A stretch of DNA of 64,000 nt from NCBI RefSeq assembly GCF_008386235.1, contig NZ_CP040671.1, positions 744,001 through 808,000 of the forward strand, read 5' to 3'. Shown here piece after piece: positions 27,629 to 36,658 of the stretch. Position 1 is the stretch's first letter, and every line of letters begins with the position of its first letter. The position numbers and the translations under genes are program-made. The notes beneath the pieces were generated by a model. That model ran no database searches and was not told the origin of the DNA. It was given only the letters and a program-made list of their open reading frames with translations. The DNA is from Thermosynechococcus sp. CL-1 (lineage in GTDB: Bacteria > Cyanobacteriota > Cyanobacteriia > Thermosynechococcales > Thermosynechococcaceae).

Positions 27629-28544
27629 GAATAATCTCCGGCTTGAAGGGACGCTCCAAAAGACAGTTGAGGGCAGCTTGGGGAGTGAGATGGCCACTAA
27701 GAACGGCATTCACCATCGCCGTAATCGGGATATCTAACTGGTGCTGCTGGGCATAGGTGCAGAGCGCGCGAGCAGTGTTCACCCCTTCAGCCGTCCCCTT
27801 GGTCAGCGCTAGGGCTTGGGAGAGGGACTTACCGTGGGCAAGATGCCACCCCACTTGATAGTTGCGACTCAGGGCGCTGGTACAGGTGGCGAGGAGATCT
27901 CCTAACCCTGAAAGGCCGTAGAAGGTTTCCACTTGTCCGCCCCAGTGGGTACCCACCCGCACCATTTCCACCAGTCCTCGGGTAATCAGGGCAGAGCGGG
28001 CATTGACGCCCAGACCCAGACCATCATTGACGCCACAGGCGATCGCAATCACATTTTTGAAGATGCCCCCCATTTCCACACCCCGCCGATCCTCATTGCT
28101 ATAGAGGCGAAAGGTGGTACTGCCCAAACAGTCCTGCACTTGCTTGGTTGCTGCTAGGTTGCCCCCCACCACTGCCGCTGCCGGTAGTCCCTGCTGAATT
28201 TCACTGGCTAGGTTGGGTCCTGAAAGCACCACAAGATCGTGATGCGGGCAGTAGGTTTGCCAAATATCCGCCGCTGTGGCAAAGGTTTCTGCTTCTAAAC
28301 CCTTGGTGGCACTGACAAGGATCATTTCTAAGGGGGGTTGAAGGGCGGCGACTTGGGCAGCCACTTCCCGTACAGCTTTGATGGGGAGAGCCGAAACCAG
28401 TAAATGAATGTCTTGAAAAAGAACAGCCGAGAGTGCCCCCTGCGATCGCCCCCAGCAGGAGACCGTGCAGCCCTGTTGCTCAAATAGGTATGCCAGTGTT
28501 TGTCCCCAATGACCTAAGCCCAAAATCAATACCCTTGGGGACAT
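27618..28544 (-). CDS. gpsA: NAD(P)-dependent glycerol-3-phosphate dehydrogenase
   Basis: GpsA reduces dihydroxyacetone phosphate to sn-glycerol-3-phosphate for membrane lipids. The 308-residue protein shows the nucleotide loop GLGHWG (9-14), SATKGLE, GGIFKNVIAIACG (catalytic Lys), and NARSALITRG. It is 12 bases downstream of a small secreted-protein gene on the same strand. cdsA, in the same lipid pathway, is nearby but on a separate unit. Confidence 0.94.
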   Translation of the reverse strand: MSPRVLILGLGHWGQTLAYLFEQQGCTVSCWGRSQGALSAVLFQDIHLLVSALPIKAVREVAAQVAALQPPLEMILVSATKGLEAETFATAADIWQTYCPHHDLVVLSGPNLASEIQQGLPAAAVVGGNLAATKQVQDCLGSTTFRLYSNEDRRGVEMGGIFKNVIAIACGVNDGLGLGVNARSALITRGLVEMVRVGTHWGGQVETFYGLSGLGDLLATCTSALSRNYQVGWHLAHGKSLSQALALTKGTAEGVNTARALCTYAQQHQLDIPITAMVNAVLSGHLTPQAALNCLLERPFKPEIIPSQ

Positions 28545-28556
28545 ACCATCCCCGTC

Positions 28557-28877
28557 CTAGGGCGTAACCGTTAGATTTTGAAATTGTTGCTGCTGTCGTT
28601 TGCGAAAGGCCTCTGCTTCAGCATTAAGATTTTCCATTTGATCCGCCACTACTTCGTTGGGATCGCGACCATCCATCAAACGCAGGCGATTCATCAGTCC
28701 GGGCACGGAAAAGTTGCCATTCTGGGGATTAAGAATGCTTCCCAAATCATTGGCATTGCCGTTTTGTTGCCAGCCTTCCATTGGGTTATTCGTGTTTGCA
28801 GTCTGGGCAAGCGCCATACTCCCGAGATTGAGAGTGAGTGCAGCAAGGGCAAGACTGGTTAGATAGCGAGGTGTCAT
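28557..28877 (-). CDS. Small secreted protein of unknown function
   Basis: A 106-residue protein with a clear signal peptide (about 1-25, ending MALAQT) and a mature part rich in Asn, Gln and Glu (PQNGNFSVPGLMNRLRLMDG, then a coiled stretch EAEAFRKRQQQQFQN). I do not recognise a family. It lies 12 bases before gpsA and about 100 bases after the DUF6671 gene. The signal peptide and acceptable codon use support it as real. Confidence 0.65.
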   Translation of the reverse strand: MTPRYLTSLALAALTLNLGSMALAQTANTNNPMEGWQQNGNANDLGSILNPQNGNFSVPGLMNRLRLMDGRDPNEVVADQMENLNAEAEAFRKRQQQQFQNLTVTP

Positions 28878-28976
28878 GGGTCACTCCTCAAAACATGCGC
28901 TAGGAATGCAGACGATAGGATGGCTCAATCGGTGCCGAGGGCTGTACAAGGGATTATACCAAGTCTTTGTCGTTGC

Positions 28977-29831
28977 CTAGGGGTTGCAGAAGTAGCATTG
29001 ACTGGGATCGGCAACGGTTTCAGGAACCGGTACTGTGAGTTGGTGCAAACAGCGTTGACAGCGGTAACGGCTGGCTTTGATGGCGCTGGTGGGTGCGCCA
29101 CACCGTTCACAGGGTAGCCCCGGCAGTTTCTCACGAGCCACAAACCCCGGCCAACCACACTGAGGACAGCCCTGAGCCATTGCTTGAACGAGGTCAGCAG
29201 CCGCTTGAGCAATCACCTGCATGCGCGTCGGGTTCATGTGGGCCCGCATATCGGTTTCAAGGTGAATGGTGGGGCGATCGGTTTGCAGGGTGGCGATCGC
29301 CCTTTGCAACTGTTCCTCGCTTTGAATTCCTTTGAAAATTGGCGTATTGGGTAGAGGATCCGCCTGCGCCATCGCAATCAAACCATGTTCTGGAAAGCCC
29401 ACCCGCTCGGCAAAGGCCAAGGCCTCTTCAAGATTGCTCACGGTGGCATGGTTAAAGTTCGTTTCTAGGGAGAGCACTTCCCCCCGCAAGACAAGGTCAT
29501 GGCGGCGATCCACAAGCAGGATGAGTTCGCGATCGCTCGGAAGCATCGGAAATTGCGGATGGGGGCCAAAGCTGCCTTCACTGGCAACCACTAAGTCTGC
29601 GTCCGTTTGTGCCAGCACTGCTTCTGCCTTGGCGAGAGCCGCCTCTTCTTGGGTGCCACAGCGGGGAATTTCACGGCTAAACGTGCCAAAGCGATCGCTA
29701 TCAAAATCTGAGGCCACAACTACCGTTACCCCTAAGCGAGCCAGCACCGGAGCGATCGCCTGCTCTTTGCCATGCTTGGTGGCAAGAATTGCCGTGCGTC
29801 CTTGGAAGTAGCGATCTGTAGCTCTAAACAT
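28977..29831 (-). CDS. DUF6671 family protein with C-terminal zinc ribbons
   Basis: A 284-residue soluble protein. The N-terminal two thirds hold a conserved domain (GRTAILATKHGKEQAIAP, VASEGSFGPHP, LIVLVDRRHDLVLRGE-like) and the C-terminal part four Cys pairs: CPQC, CERC, CQRC and CYFC, which look like two zinc ribbons. This pattern fits DUF6671; no function is known. The ATG at 29831 overlaps the end of the ABC ATPase gene by 8 bases, so it is last or near last in that leftward run. Confidence 0.72.
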   Translation of the reverse strand: MFRATDRYFQGRTAILATKHGKEQAIAPVLARLGVTVVVASDFDSDRFGTFSREIPRCGTQEEAALAKAEAVLAQTDADLVVASEGSFGPHPQFPMLPSDRELILLVDRRHDLVLRGEVLSLETNFNHATVSNLEEALAFAERVGFPEHGLIAMAQADPLPNTPIFKGIQSEEQLQRAIATLQTDRPTIHLETDMRAHMNPTRMQVIAQAAADLVQAMAQGCPQCGWPGFVAREKLPGLPCERCGAPTSAIKASRYRCQRCLHQLTVPVPETVADPSQCYFCNP

Positions 29832-30594
29832 CACCGCCAAGATAGGCCTCAATCACCTTGGGATCATTTTTAACCGTCAGGGGATCGCCCAGAGCAATGA
29901 GTTGACCAAAGTCCAATACTGCCAAGCGATCGCACAAACTCATCACCAAGGGCACATGGTGCTCAATGAGAATCACCGTCAGGTCAAAGGTCTCCTTGAG
30001 GCGACGAATTAACTCACAGAGGTCTTGCTTTTCCTTGGGGTTCATACCCGCAGCCGGTTCATCTAACAAGAGCAGGCGGGGTTGCAGTGCCAAGGCACGC
30101 GCCAGTTCAAGGCGGCGTTGTTCACCATAGGGTAAGTTGCCTGCCCGCTCGTGGCGCCGCTCATAGAGATTCACCCAGTAGAGAAGCTCCTTGGCGCGGT
30201 TTTCCAAGCGCTCCTGAGCATACCGTACAGGGGCTGCTCCCCAGAGGTTTGCCCAAAAACTGGCAGGGGCATGGAGATGCTGTCCCATGCGCACATTCTC
30301 CCAAACACTCATCTCTGGAAAGAGGCGAATATTTTGAAAGGTGCGAGCAATGCCCAACCCAGCAATCTGGTGGGGCTTAAGCAGGTGCAGGGGCTGCTGC
30401 TGAAACTGAACTTCTCCTGAGGTGAGAGGAATTAACCCCGTCAGCAGGTTAAAAAGGGTGGTTTTACCAGCGCCATTGGGGCCAATAATGCCAAAAATCT
30501 CCCCCGTTGCCACGCTAAAGGACACGCGATCAACCGCCTTGAGGCCGCCAAAGTAGCGGCACACATTCTCTAAGGTCAGGAGTGGCTGCGACAT
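29824..30594 (-). CDS. Branched-chain/neutral amino-acid ABC transporter ATPase (LivG/NatA-like)
   Basis: A 256-residue ABC ATPase with Walker A GPNGAGKTT (38-46), the LivG-type RTFQNIRLFPEMSVWENV, signature LPYGEQRRLE and Walker B LLLLDEPAAGMNP. In cyanobacteria, NatA-type subunits belong to the N-I neutral amino acid permease, whose other subunits are encoded elsewhere, and none is here. The ATG at 30594 abuts the stop of the serine-hydrolase gene at 30595, so the genes are co-transcribed. The substrate cannot be told from sequence. Confidence 0.88.
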   Translation of the reverse strand: MSQPLLTLENVCRYFGGLKAVDRVSFSVATGEIFGIIGPNGAGKTTLFNLLTGLIPLTSGEVQFQQQPLHLLKPHQIAGLGIARTFQNIRLFPEMSVWENVRMGQHLHAPASFWANLWGAAPVRYAQERLENRAKELLYWVNLYERRHERAGNLPYGEQRRLELARALALQPRLLLLDEPAAGMNPKEKQDLCELIRRLKETFDLTVILIEHHVPLVMSLCDRLAVLDFGQLIALGDPLTVKNDPKVIEAYLGGDV

Positions 30595-31647
30595 CTAGGG
30601 CTGAGGAGGGGGAAGTTTCTCGAAGGCTTGGTAGGCCATGCGCGAGACTTGGCGAATGAGTTCACTACCTCGGGGATCATTGTAGGGGCGTTTCACCATC
30701 ATTGCTGCCACATAGCGTTGGCCATTGGGCATATCCACCATGCCCACATCTCCCACCACAATACCAATATCGCCAGTTTTGTGGGCAATGGTGGCCCCTT
30801 TGCCAAGACCAGCGGGCAAGAGGGTATTAGTGACCGTGCGCCGCATAATGTCCAGCAGGCGATCGCGACTACGGGGGGAGACAATTTCCCCCTGACCAAT
30901 TTTCAGCATCAGCGTTGCCAAGTCGCGGGGGCTAGTGGTGTTGGTGCCCTTCATATCCGGTAGCAGATTGTTGATCACCGTATTTTCTAAGCCCCATTCC
31001 TGAAACTGTTGGTTGAGCACGGCGGCGCCCCCAAGGCGATCAATAATCATATTCGTTGCCGTGTTGTCGCTAATGGTAATCATTAAATCGGCCACCTCAA
31101 GGGCGGGGTACTGGGAATTCGGCTTTTGGTATTGCAATGTGCCCGCCTCAGAAGCAATCAGATCGGGGCGCATCGTCAGGCGTTCATGGAGCGTGACTCG
31201 TCCCTCATCCACCGCCTTGAAAAAGGCAACAAGGATGGGAAATTTAATCGTAGAGGCTGCTGGAAAGACCGCATCGCCGCCTACATTCAGAGATGCCCCG
31301 GAGTCGAGGTTAAAAAAGTACAGCCCCGCGGCCAGATTGGGTTGACGGCTCACTAATTGCTGAATTTGCTGTTGCAGGTTTGTCAGGGGACGTTCTGGGG
31401 GCAAGTTGGGGATTGGTGCTTCGGGGGCGATCGCCTGACTGGCCGTGGTCTCTAGGGACAGTTTTTCAGGCTGCAACACCGACAGCAGTGTGCCTACTAT
31501 GGTGGCAAGGGCAACCACACTGACGCCAAAGCGAAAAGTCATTAAGAACAAATTGGGACGGGGAGGCGTTGGGCTAGGAAGCGGTGCTGGACGAGACAGT
31601 GAGGAAAGAGTAGAGGACGGAACCATTGAACGAGACTGAGCAACCAT
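30595..31647 (-). CDS. Class A beta-lactamase-like serine hydrolase, membrane anchored
   Basis: A 350-residue protein with a cytoplasmic Pro-rich N-terminus, one membrane helix (about 36-57) and a periplasmic beta-lactamase/D-ala-peptidase fold. Active-site motifs are Ser132-Thr-Ile-Lys135, Ser193-Asp194-Asn195 and Lys290-Thr-Gly292. The omega-loop region (WGLENTVINNLLPDMKGTNTTSP) lacks the canonical ExxLN of true class A enzymes, so it may act on peptidoglycan rather than antibiotics. The ATG at 31647 lies 5 bases after the methyltransferase stop. Confidence 0.82.
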   Translation of the reverse strand: MVAQSRSMVPSSTLSSLSRPAPLPSPTPPRPNLFLMTFRFGVSVVALATIVGTLLSVLQPEKLSLETTASQAIAPEAPIPNLPPERPLTNLQQQIQQLVSRQPNLAAGLYFFNLDSGASLNVGGDAVFPAASTIKFPILVAFFKAVDEGRVTLHERLTMRPDLIASEAGTLQYQKPNSQYPALEVADLMITISDNTATNMIIDRLGGAAVLNQQFQEWGLENTVINNLLPDMKGTNTTSPRDLATLMLKIGQGEIVSPRSRDRLLDIMRRTVTNTLLPAGLGKGATIAHKTGDIGIVVGDVGMVDMPNGQRYVAAMMVKRPYNDPRGSELIRQVSRMAYQAFEKLPPPQP

Positions 31648-31652
31648 GCCAT

Positions 31653-32423
31653 TTACTGTAGAGGGAAGGTGTCCGAAGCAATCGTGGCTGCGTGCTGAAT
31701 CGCCCACTCCACCTGACGCAGTATGCCCCGCAACAGCGCTACTTCAGCAGCCGTGGGGTAGGCGCGCCCGAGGAGCGATCGCACCTTGGCCATACGACTA
31801 GCAGCGGTATGGGGATACAAAAAACCAATCTGGAGCAGCACCTGCTCTAAATGGTCATAAAACCCCTGCAACTGCTCAAAGGGGACGGCAGACCCTTGGG
31901 AAAAAGTTCCCCCGCTGTCGCAGACCGTCAACCACAACTCATAGCAGCATACGGCAACAGCTTGCGCCAGATTCAAAGATGGATAAGCATTAGCCGTAGG
32001 AATCTGCACCAAACCATGGGCACACTCCAATTCTGCATTCGTGAGTCCCCGATCCTCGCGACCAAAGACCAGTGCCGACTGCGGGACAGCCAACAGTTGC
32101 GGTGCCGCCTGACGCGGTGTCCACAGAGGTAACGCCAAATCCGCCACATCTCGCCCCACCGTGGCAAAGACCCGCTGACAATCCGCCAGTGCCGTTGCGA
32201 GGGAGTCCGTCATTCTGGCTTGCTGGAGCACATCCTCTGCATGAACCGCCCAGCGACGGGCCAGCTCTCCCTTGGGATCACAGCGGGGACTGACAATCCA
32301 CAACTGCTGTAACCCCATATTTTTCATCACCCGGGCAATGCTGCCGACATTGATCTCCCCTTGGGGTTCAACGAGCACAATGCGTACCGAAGGCAGGGTA
32401 TCCACGCTTGCTGGCTGAGCCAA
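31653..32423 (-). CDS. tRNA/rRNA methyltransferase, SpoU (TrmJ-like)
   Basis: A 256-residue SPOUT methyltransferase with VRIVLVEPQGEINVGSIARVMKNMG (13-37), FGREDRGLTNAEL and IPTANAYPSLNLAQAVAVCCYEL, the three SpoU motifs; the C-terminal extension resembles TrmJ, which 2'-O-methylates tRNA position 32. No ATG lies near the homology start. The TTG at 32423 is the most likely start; a GTG at 32405 is the alternative. It heads a leftward run with the serine hydrolase, the LivG-like ATPase and the DUF6671 gene. Confidence 0.85.
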   Translation of the reverse strand: MAQPASVDTLPSVRIVLVEPQGEINVGSIARVMKNMGLQQLWIVSPRCDPKGELARRWAVHAEDVLQQARMTDSLATALADCQRVFATVGRDVADLALPLWTPRQAAPQLLAVPQSALVFGREDRGLTNAELECAHGLVQIPTANAYPSLNLAQAVAVCCYELWLTVCDSGGTFSQGSAVPFEQLQGFYDHLEQVLLQIGFLYPHTAASRMAKVRSLLGRAYPTAAEVALLRGILRQVEWAIQHAATIASDTFPLQ

Positions 32424-32707
32424 AATAAAAAAATAATTAACATTTTCTAGATGATTTTAGAAGACTTCTTTAATCTTTCTCAAGTCCTTACAAATTCAGG
32501 ACTTTGCTGCATATTTCATAAAATTTAATAACTGTAACACGCTTAGTACGGTTCTTAGCGCAATCAGTAGAATTGGAAATAACTTTTTAGGTGTGACCCC
32601 TACTCGCAAACCGCGTTCCCTTGCTTAGGAAGTTCTCCAGAGATTTCCTAGGTACAGTCCTGTTCTAAAACATGGGGGACACAAAGGGGGCTTCTCTCCT
32701 ATAGAGA

Positions 32708-32760
32708 CTTTCACCGTTTTAACTGTGTTCCATCCCTGTGAAGAGGGCTGGGTTTTGGGC
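32708..32760 (+). ncRNA. Candidate structured leader or small RNA, copy B
   Basis: This lies in the 392-base gap between the trmJ-like gene and a small membrane-protein gene. It resembles 13923-13974 over about 50 bases, sharing CTTTCACCGTTT/CTCTCACGGTTT-like starts, GTGTT(T/C)CATCCC and GTGAA(A/G)AGGGC. It sits 56 bases upstream of the small gene's ATG, a similar distance to that between copy A and murI. The remainder of the gap is AT-rich (32430-32600) with no clear gene. Confidence 0.35.
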
Positions 32761-32815
32761 TGGCAGCAGGGGTCTTGATTTATGTGGTGTGGTTCTGTCA
32801 ACGAGGAGTCAACTC

Positions 32816-32995
32816 ATGTGGCGTTTTATGAGCTTGCATTGGCCAAAACTCAGTGCCGTCGGCCTCCTGTACTGTGGTCTAGCCGCTGGCTTAGGTTATC
32901 TTACGAACCTACAACTGGATGCAATGCACAATCAAGCAAAAAACCAGGCAATCACCGTGCAATTGTCCCATAGCCTGAATGATCTCAATCCCTGA
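32816..32995 (+). CDS. Small membrane protein, unknown
   Basis: A 59-residue protein beginning MWRFMSLHWPK, with one membrane helix (about 13-33, SAVGLLYCGLAAGLGYL) and a polar C-terminus. The ATG at 32816 follows GAGGAG (32802-32807) at good spacing; an in-frame start further upstream lacks a site. It ends one base before the convergent GntR gene. I do not recognise a family. Confidence 0.55.
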   Translation: MWRFMSLHWPKLSAVGLLYCGLAAGLGYLTNLQLDAMHNQAKNQAITVQLSHSLNDLNP

Positions 32996-32996
32996 G

Positions 32997-34004
32997 TCAA
33001 GAGGCTTTAGCTTCGAGGGGGAGATCTTCCGTCAGACCAATTTCCCGTTTCAGCAGTTCGACCGACTGCGGATCAATGTAGCTTTCGCAGCAAATGAGAC
33101 GGGGGATGCGAATCAACTCATGACGAGCCGCCGCAATGGCTGCTTTGACCCGTTCCCCACTGGCGCGATCGCTAATGATCGTATGGGCACGGTGCACCAA
33201 GGCATTGAGCTTATAGCTATCGTTGGCTTGAGCCGTCACCAAGAGTAGCTCATCCCCCCGCAAACTGTGGATCATCACCTCTGCGACACCAAGGGTACCG
33301 GAACTGAGGCTGACCAACCCCAAGCAGGAGCCTTTCGGCAATTGCCGTACCACTTCCAGTTCCCGCTGGTAGTTGTAGATGTCGATGAAAAATACTCGCA
33401 CGTCCTTATCGCGGGTGATGGCTTCCGTCATGCTGGCAAAATAGCGCACGGTAACGACAGTTGCAGAGGTATCGCCATCAAGGACGGTTTCTAAGTCTTC
33501 AAGAAAAATCAGCTCGACGGGAATCGGCAGCAGTTGTTGCAGTTCCTGAACAATCAGTTCGCCAGCCCCTTGATCGTGGCGGGGCACCGTCACCAAAACC
33601 CTCACCCCGGCTTTTTGGCGGGCATCAATCTCCGCAAGGAATAACTCGCGAATTTGACTTAGGGAATAGCCCATTTCGAGGAGGGTATCAACGCTTTCCT
33701 GAACAATGCGGTGCACAGGCACAACAGCGGGTCGGCGTTGGCGAGGACGGGTTTCCTCTTGGCCGAGGGCACGCACATAGATGCCCGACCCCACTTGGGG
33801 CACGACTAAACCAGCAGCTTCAAGGCGTTCGTAAACTTTGCTGATCGTGTTGCGGTGCAATCCAGTTTGCATGGCCAGCTGCCGCGTACTGGGCAAGCGA
33901 TACCCCGGCGGAAATTGCCGTGCAGCGATCGCAAAACTAATTTGGTTAAAGAGCTGAGTTGAAGCAGGAATTTCGCTATCTGGTTGGATGTGGAATTGAA
34001 CCAT
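32997..34004 (-). CDS. GntR-family transcriptional regulator
   Basis: A 335-residue regulator with an N-terminal winged helix (IPASTQLFNQISFAIAARQFPPGYRLPSTRQLAMQTGLHRNTISKVYERLEAAGLV, about 12-67). The C-terminal 250 residues do not look like FadR, UTRA or aminotransferase domains; instead they show two alpha/beta halves (VRVLVTVPRHDQ, VFFIDIYNYQRELE). This general form recalls Synechocystis Sll1961, implicated in photosystem stoichiometry, but that link is a guess. The ATG at 34004 has AAAGGA upstream. Confidence 0.85.
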   Translation of the reverse strand: MVQFHIQPDSEIPASTQLFNQISFAIAARQFPPGYRLPSTRQLAMQTGLHRNTISKVYERLEAAGLVVPQVGSGIYVRALGQEETRPRQRRPAVVPVHRIVQESVDTLLEMGYSLSQIRELFLAEIDARQKAGVRVLVTVPRHDQGAGELIVQELQQLLPIPVELIFLEDLETVLDGDTSATVVTVRYFASMTEAITRDKDVRVFFIDIYNYQRELEVVRQLPKGSCLGLVSLSSGTLGVAEVMIHSLRGDELLLVTAQANDSYKLNALVHRAHTIISDRASGERVKAAIAAARHELIRIPRLICCESYIDPQSVELLKREIGLTEDLPLEAKAS

Positions 34005-34170
34005 ACGTGTCCTTTCGCCCATCAGGTACTGTCCTAGAGGGATACGCCCTCCTTGGTGTGGCTATGCCAGATGCAAAACCTACCCCCAATCGCTGCATAA
34101 ACCGTCACAGTTAGTGAGTAATTTTACCGCACTTGCTACCGATCGTTCTTTTTGGGGCGATAAAGCACGG

Positions 34171-35280
34171 TTACAGGGTCACCACCAAGTTGTCGCGGTG
34201 GACAATTGTATCGGCAGCGGCATAGCCGAGGATCTTGGCTAGTTCGCTGGACTGTTGCCCCTGCACACGCCGGATTTCTTCACTGTTGTAGTTGACAAGG
34301 CCACGGGCAATTTCAGTGCCTGTGGGGTCACAGAGCTTCACGGCATCTTGGGCTTGAAACTCCCCTGCAACACGGGTGATGCCTGCTGCCAAAAGAGACT
34401 TGCCACCCACAGTAATGGCCTTAACGGCACCCTCATCGAGCCACAACTCGCCTTTGGGAATGAGGGCACGAGCAATCCAGCGTTTGCGGGCATTGATGGT
34501 TTTGGGACGAGGTTCAAAGTGGGTGCCCAAGGGCTCACCCGCAAGGATTTTTAGCAGGTTGGTGGGCGATCGCCCATCGGTAATGACAGTGCGTACGCCG
34601 GCTTCGGTGGCAATCTCGGCAGCCCGAATTTTGGTGGCCATGCCCCCCGTGCCCCAAGGGGAGCCAGCAGCACCAATTTGAATCGTTTGGGCTAACTCGG
34701 CTAAGGAGACCACCCGCTCAATGGGAACGGCTGTTTTATCAATGCGCGGATCTGCTGAGTAGAGGCGATCGACATCCGTGAGCAAAAATAACCAATCGGC
34801 TTCCACTAAGCTTGCCACAAGGGCTGAGAGGGTATCATTGTCGCCAAACTTGAGTTCATCCACTGCTACCGTGTCGTTTTCATTGACAATGGGGATGACG
34901 CCCAGTTCAAACAGCGCCTGGAACGTGTTGTAGATATTCAGGTAGCTCTGGCGATCCACAAAATTTTGCCGCGTCACGAGGATTTGGGCAATCGGCTGGC
35001 GCAGGACTGAAAAAAGATCATCGTACATGCGCATTAGGTGTCCCTGCCCCACTGCTGCCACCGCCTGTTTTTGGGCTAATTGTTGGGGACGCTCTGTTAA
35101 GCCCAAGCGCACAGCACCCACACCCACCGCCCCAGAGGAGACGAGTACCACGCGATCGCCCCGCCGTTGACAGTGACACAGCACCTCCACTAATTGGGCA
35201 ATGGTGGCCAAGGCCAGATTTCCTTCTTTACCCCCCGTTAAGCTCGATGTGCCAATTTTGACGACCAGTGTTTGTGCCAT
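34171..35280 (-). CDS. proB: Glutamate 5-kinase
   Basis: ProB phosphorylates glutamate at the first step of proline synthesis. The 369-residue protein has the kinase core ([73 protein letters not shown]) and a C-terminal PUA domain (about 280-369). I chose the ATG at 35280, matching homologs; an ATG at 35331 would add 17 residues. It is divergent from the inositol-phosphatase-like gene with 74 bases between starts. Confidence 0.94.
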   Translation of the reverse strand: MAQTLVVKIGTSSLTGGKEGNLALATIAQLVEVLCHCQRRGDRVVLVSSGAVGVGAVRLGLTERPQQLAQKQAVAAVGQGHLMRMYDDLFSVLRQPIAQILVTRQNFVDRQSYLNIYNTFQALFELGVIPIVNENDTVAVDELKFGDNDTLSALVASLVEADWLFLLTDVDRLYSADPRIDKTAVPIERVVSLAELAQTIQIGAAGSPWGTGGMATKIRAAEIATEAGVRTVITDGRSPTNLLKILAGEPLGTHFEPRPKTINARKRWIARALIPKGELWLDEGAVKAITVGGKSLLAAGITRVAGEFQAQDAVKLCDPTGTEIARGLVNYNSEEIRRVQGQQSSELAKILGYAAADTIVHRDNLVVTL

Positions 35281-35354
35281 GGGGAGTCGGGACGGATATT
35301 GACCAGTGGGTATAGGATCAGACGTGCTCATTGTATCGCGGTGGGAGACAGCCA

Positions 35355-36158
35355 ATGAACTCAGGGTTTTGGTCTGAGGTGCTGGAAACCTGTCAACAGA
35401 TTCAACAGGTGGTTGCCCCCCGTTTGCTGGAGTGGACAGGGCAATCCCCCAGCGATCGTAAAGCCGATGGCAGCCTTGTTACCCGCGCCGACCTTTGGGC
35501 CGATCAGAAAATCACCGAAATGCTGCAACAACGCTTTCCCCACCACGGCTGTCTGAGTGAAGAGGGCAACCATACCTACGGTGGTGAACAGTGGTGTTGG
35601 ATCATTGATCCCATTGATGGCACGACTAACTACAGTCATGGTTTGCCCATTTGGTGTATTGCCCTCAGTCTGCTCTACCAAGGCACACCCGTATTTGGCT
35701 ATGTGCACGTTCCCGGCTTTCAGCAGACGTTTCATGGCTTCTATCAAGCCCCTGACCATGCCAACGGTGCCTATTTGAATGAGAAACCCATTCGCGTTAA
35801 GGTCAGTGAGCCAACGTTGCAGACGTTTTTTAGTCTTTGTGCCCGCAGTACCGATGTGCTCAAGCGCTCCTTCCCCTGCAAAATTCGCATGTTAGGAGCC
35901 GCCAGTTACAACTTGCTGACCGTTGCTGCGGGTTATACCCTCGGTGCTGTGGAGCGCACACCTCGCATTTGGGATGTTGCCCCCGCTTGGCCGATTGTCC
36001 ATGCTGCTGGTGCCCACTGGCAATGGTTAGACCCGCCAGAACCTTGGCAAAGAATGTTTCCCATTCAGCCGGGGCAGGAAGCCGGCAGTCGCATCTTCCA
36101 TACACTGGTGAGTGCTAGTCCTAGCTTGGGGCAATTTTTTGCGGCGTACATTATCTAA
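35355..36158 (+). CDS. Inositol monophosphatase family protein
   Basis: A 267-residue Mg-dependent phosphatase. Metal-binding residues are visible: Glu69/Glu70 in LSEEGNH, Asp85 and Asp88 in [10 protein letters not shown], and the late Asp in RIWDVAPAW. These define the IMPase/HisN/CysQ superfamily; the exact substrate (inositol phosphate, histidinol phosphate or other) is uncertain. The ATG at 35355 is used. The DUF29 pair follows after 34 bases. Confidence 0.88.
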   Translation: MNSGFWSEVLETCQQIQQVVAPRLLEWTGQSPSDRKADGSLVTRADLWADQKITEMLQQRFPHHGCLSEEGNHTYGGEQWCWIIDPIDGTTNYSHGLPIWCIALSLLYQGTPVFGYVHVPGFQQTFHGFYQAPDHANGAYLNEKPIRVKVSEPTLQTFFSLCARSTDVLKRSFPCKIRMLGAASYNLLTVAAGYTLGAVERTPRIWDVAPAWPIVHAAGAHWQWLDPPEPWQRMFPIQPGQEAGSRIFHTLVSASPSLGQFFAAYII

Positions 36159-36192
36159 AATGCAGCTGGAGGGGATCTGCTCATCAAAAATC

Positions 36193-36642
36193 ATGCAAAG
36201 CAATCTTTATGAAAGCGACTTTTATGCTTGGACCCTAGAGCAGGCAAAGTTACTCAAGACAGGCGACTTTGGCCATCTTGATATTGCCCACCTAGTAGAG
36301 GAAATCGAAGCCTTGGGACGGCAGGAGCGGCAAGAACTAAAAAACCGCCTCGGTGTTTTGATTGGGCATTTGCTGAAGTGGGAGTATCAGCCAGAAAGAC
36401 GCAGTAAAAGTTGGCGAGTCACGATTCAGATGCAACGACGCGAGATTAAGGATTTATTGGAGGAAAATCCTAGCCTTCAGTCTTATCTAACGAAGGCGAT
36501 CGCCAAAGCCTATTTGGCAGGACTCGACTTAGTGTGCTTGGAAACGCCCCTAGACTATCCAGATTTACCCCCAACCTGTCCCTATACCCTAGAACAATTG
36601 CTTGACCCAGACTTCCCGCGAGATTTGTATCCCACGGAATAG
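36193..36642 (+). CDS. DUF29 family protein, copy 1
   Basis: A 149-residue DUF29 protein (DFYAWTLEQAKLLKTGDFGHLDIAHLVEEIEALGRQERQEL, then LIGHLLKWEYQPERRSKSW). DUF29 genes are abundant, often multicopy and of unknown function in cyanobacteria. The ATG at 36193 fits the family. Bases 36217-36329 match 36683-36795 in the next gene at 110 of 113 positions, far more than the flanks, so recent conversion or duplication is likely. It is followed by copy 2 after 16 bases. Confidence 0.85.
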   Translation: MQSNLYESDFYAWTLEQAKLLKTGDFGHLDIAHLVEEIEALGRQERQELKNRLGVLIGHLLKWEYQPERRSKSWRVTIQMQRREIKDLLEENPSLQSYLTKAIAKAYLAGLDLVCLETPLDYPDLPPTCPYTLEQLLDPDFPRDLYPTE

Positions 36643-36658
36643 TTCACCATCAAAGGCC

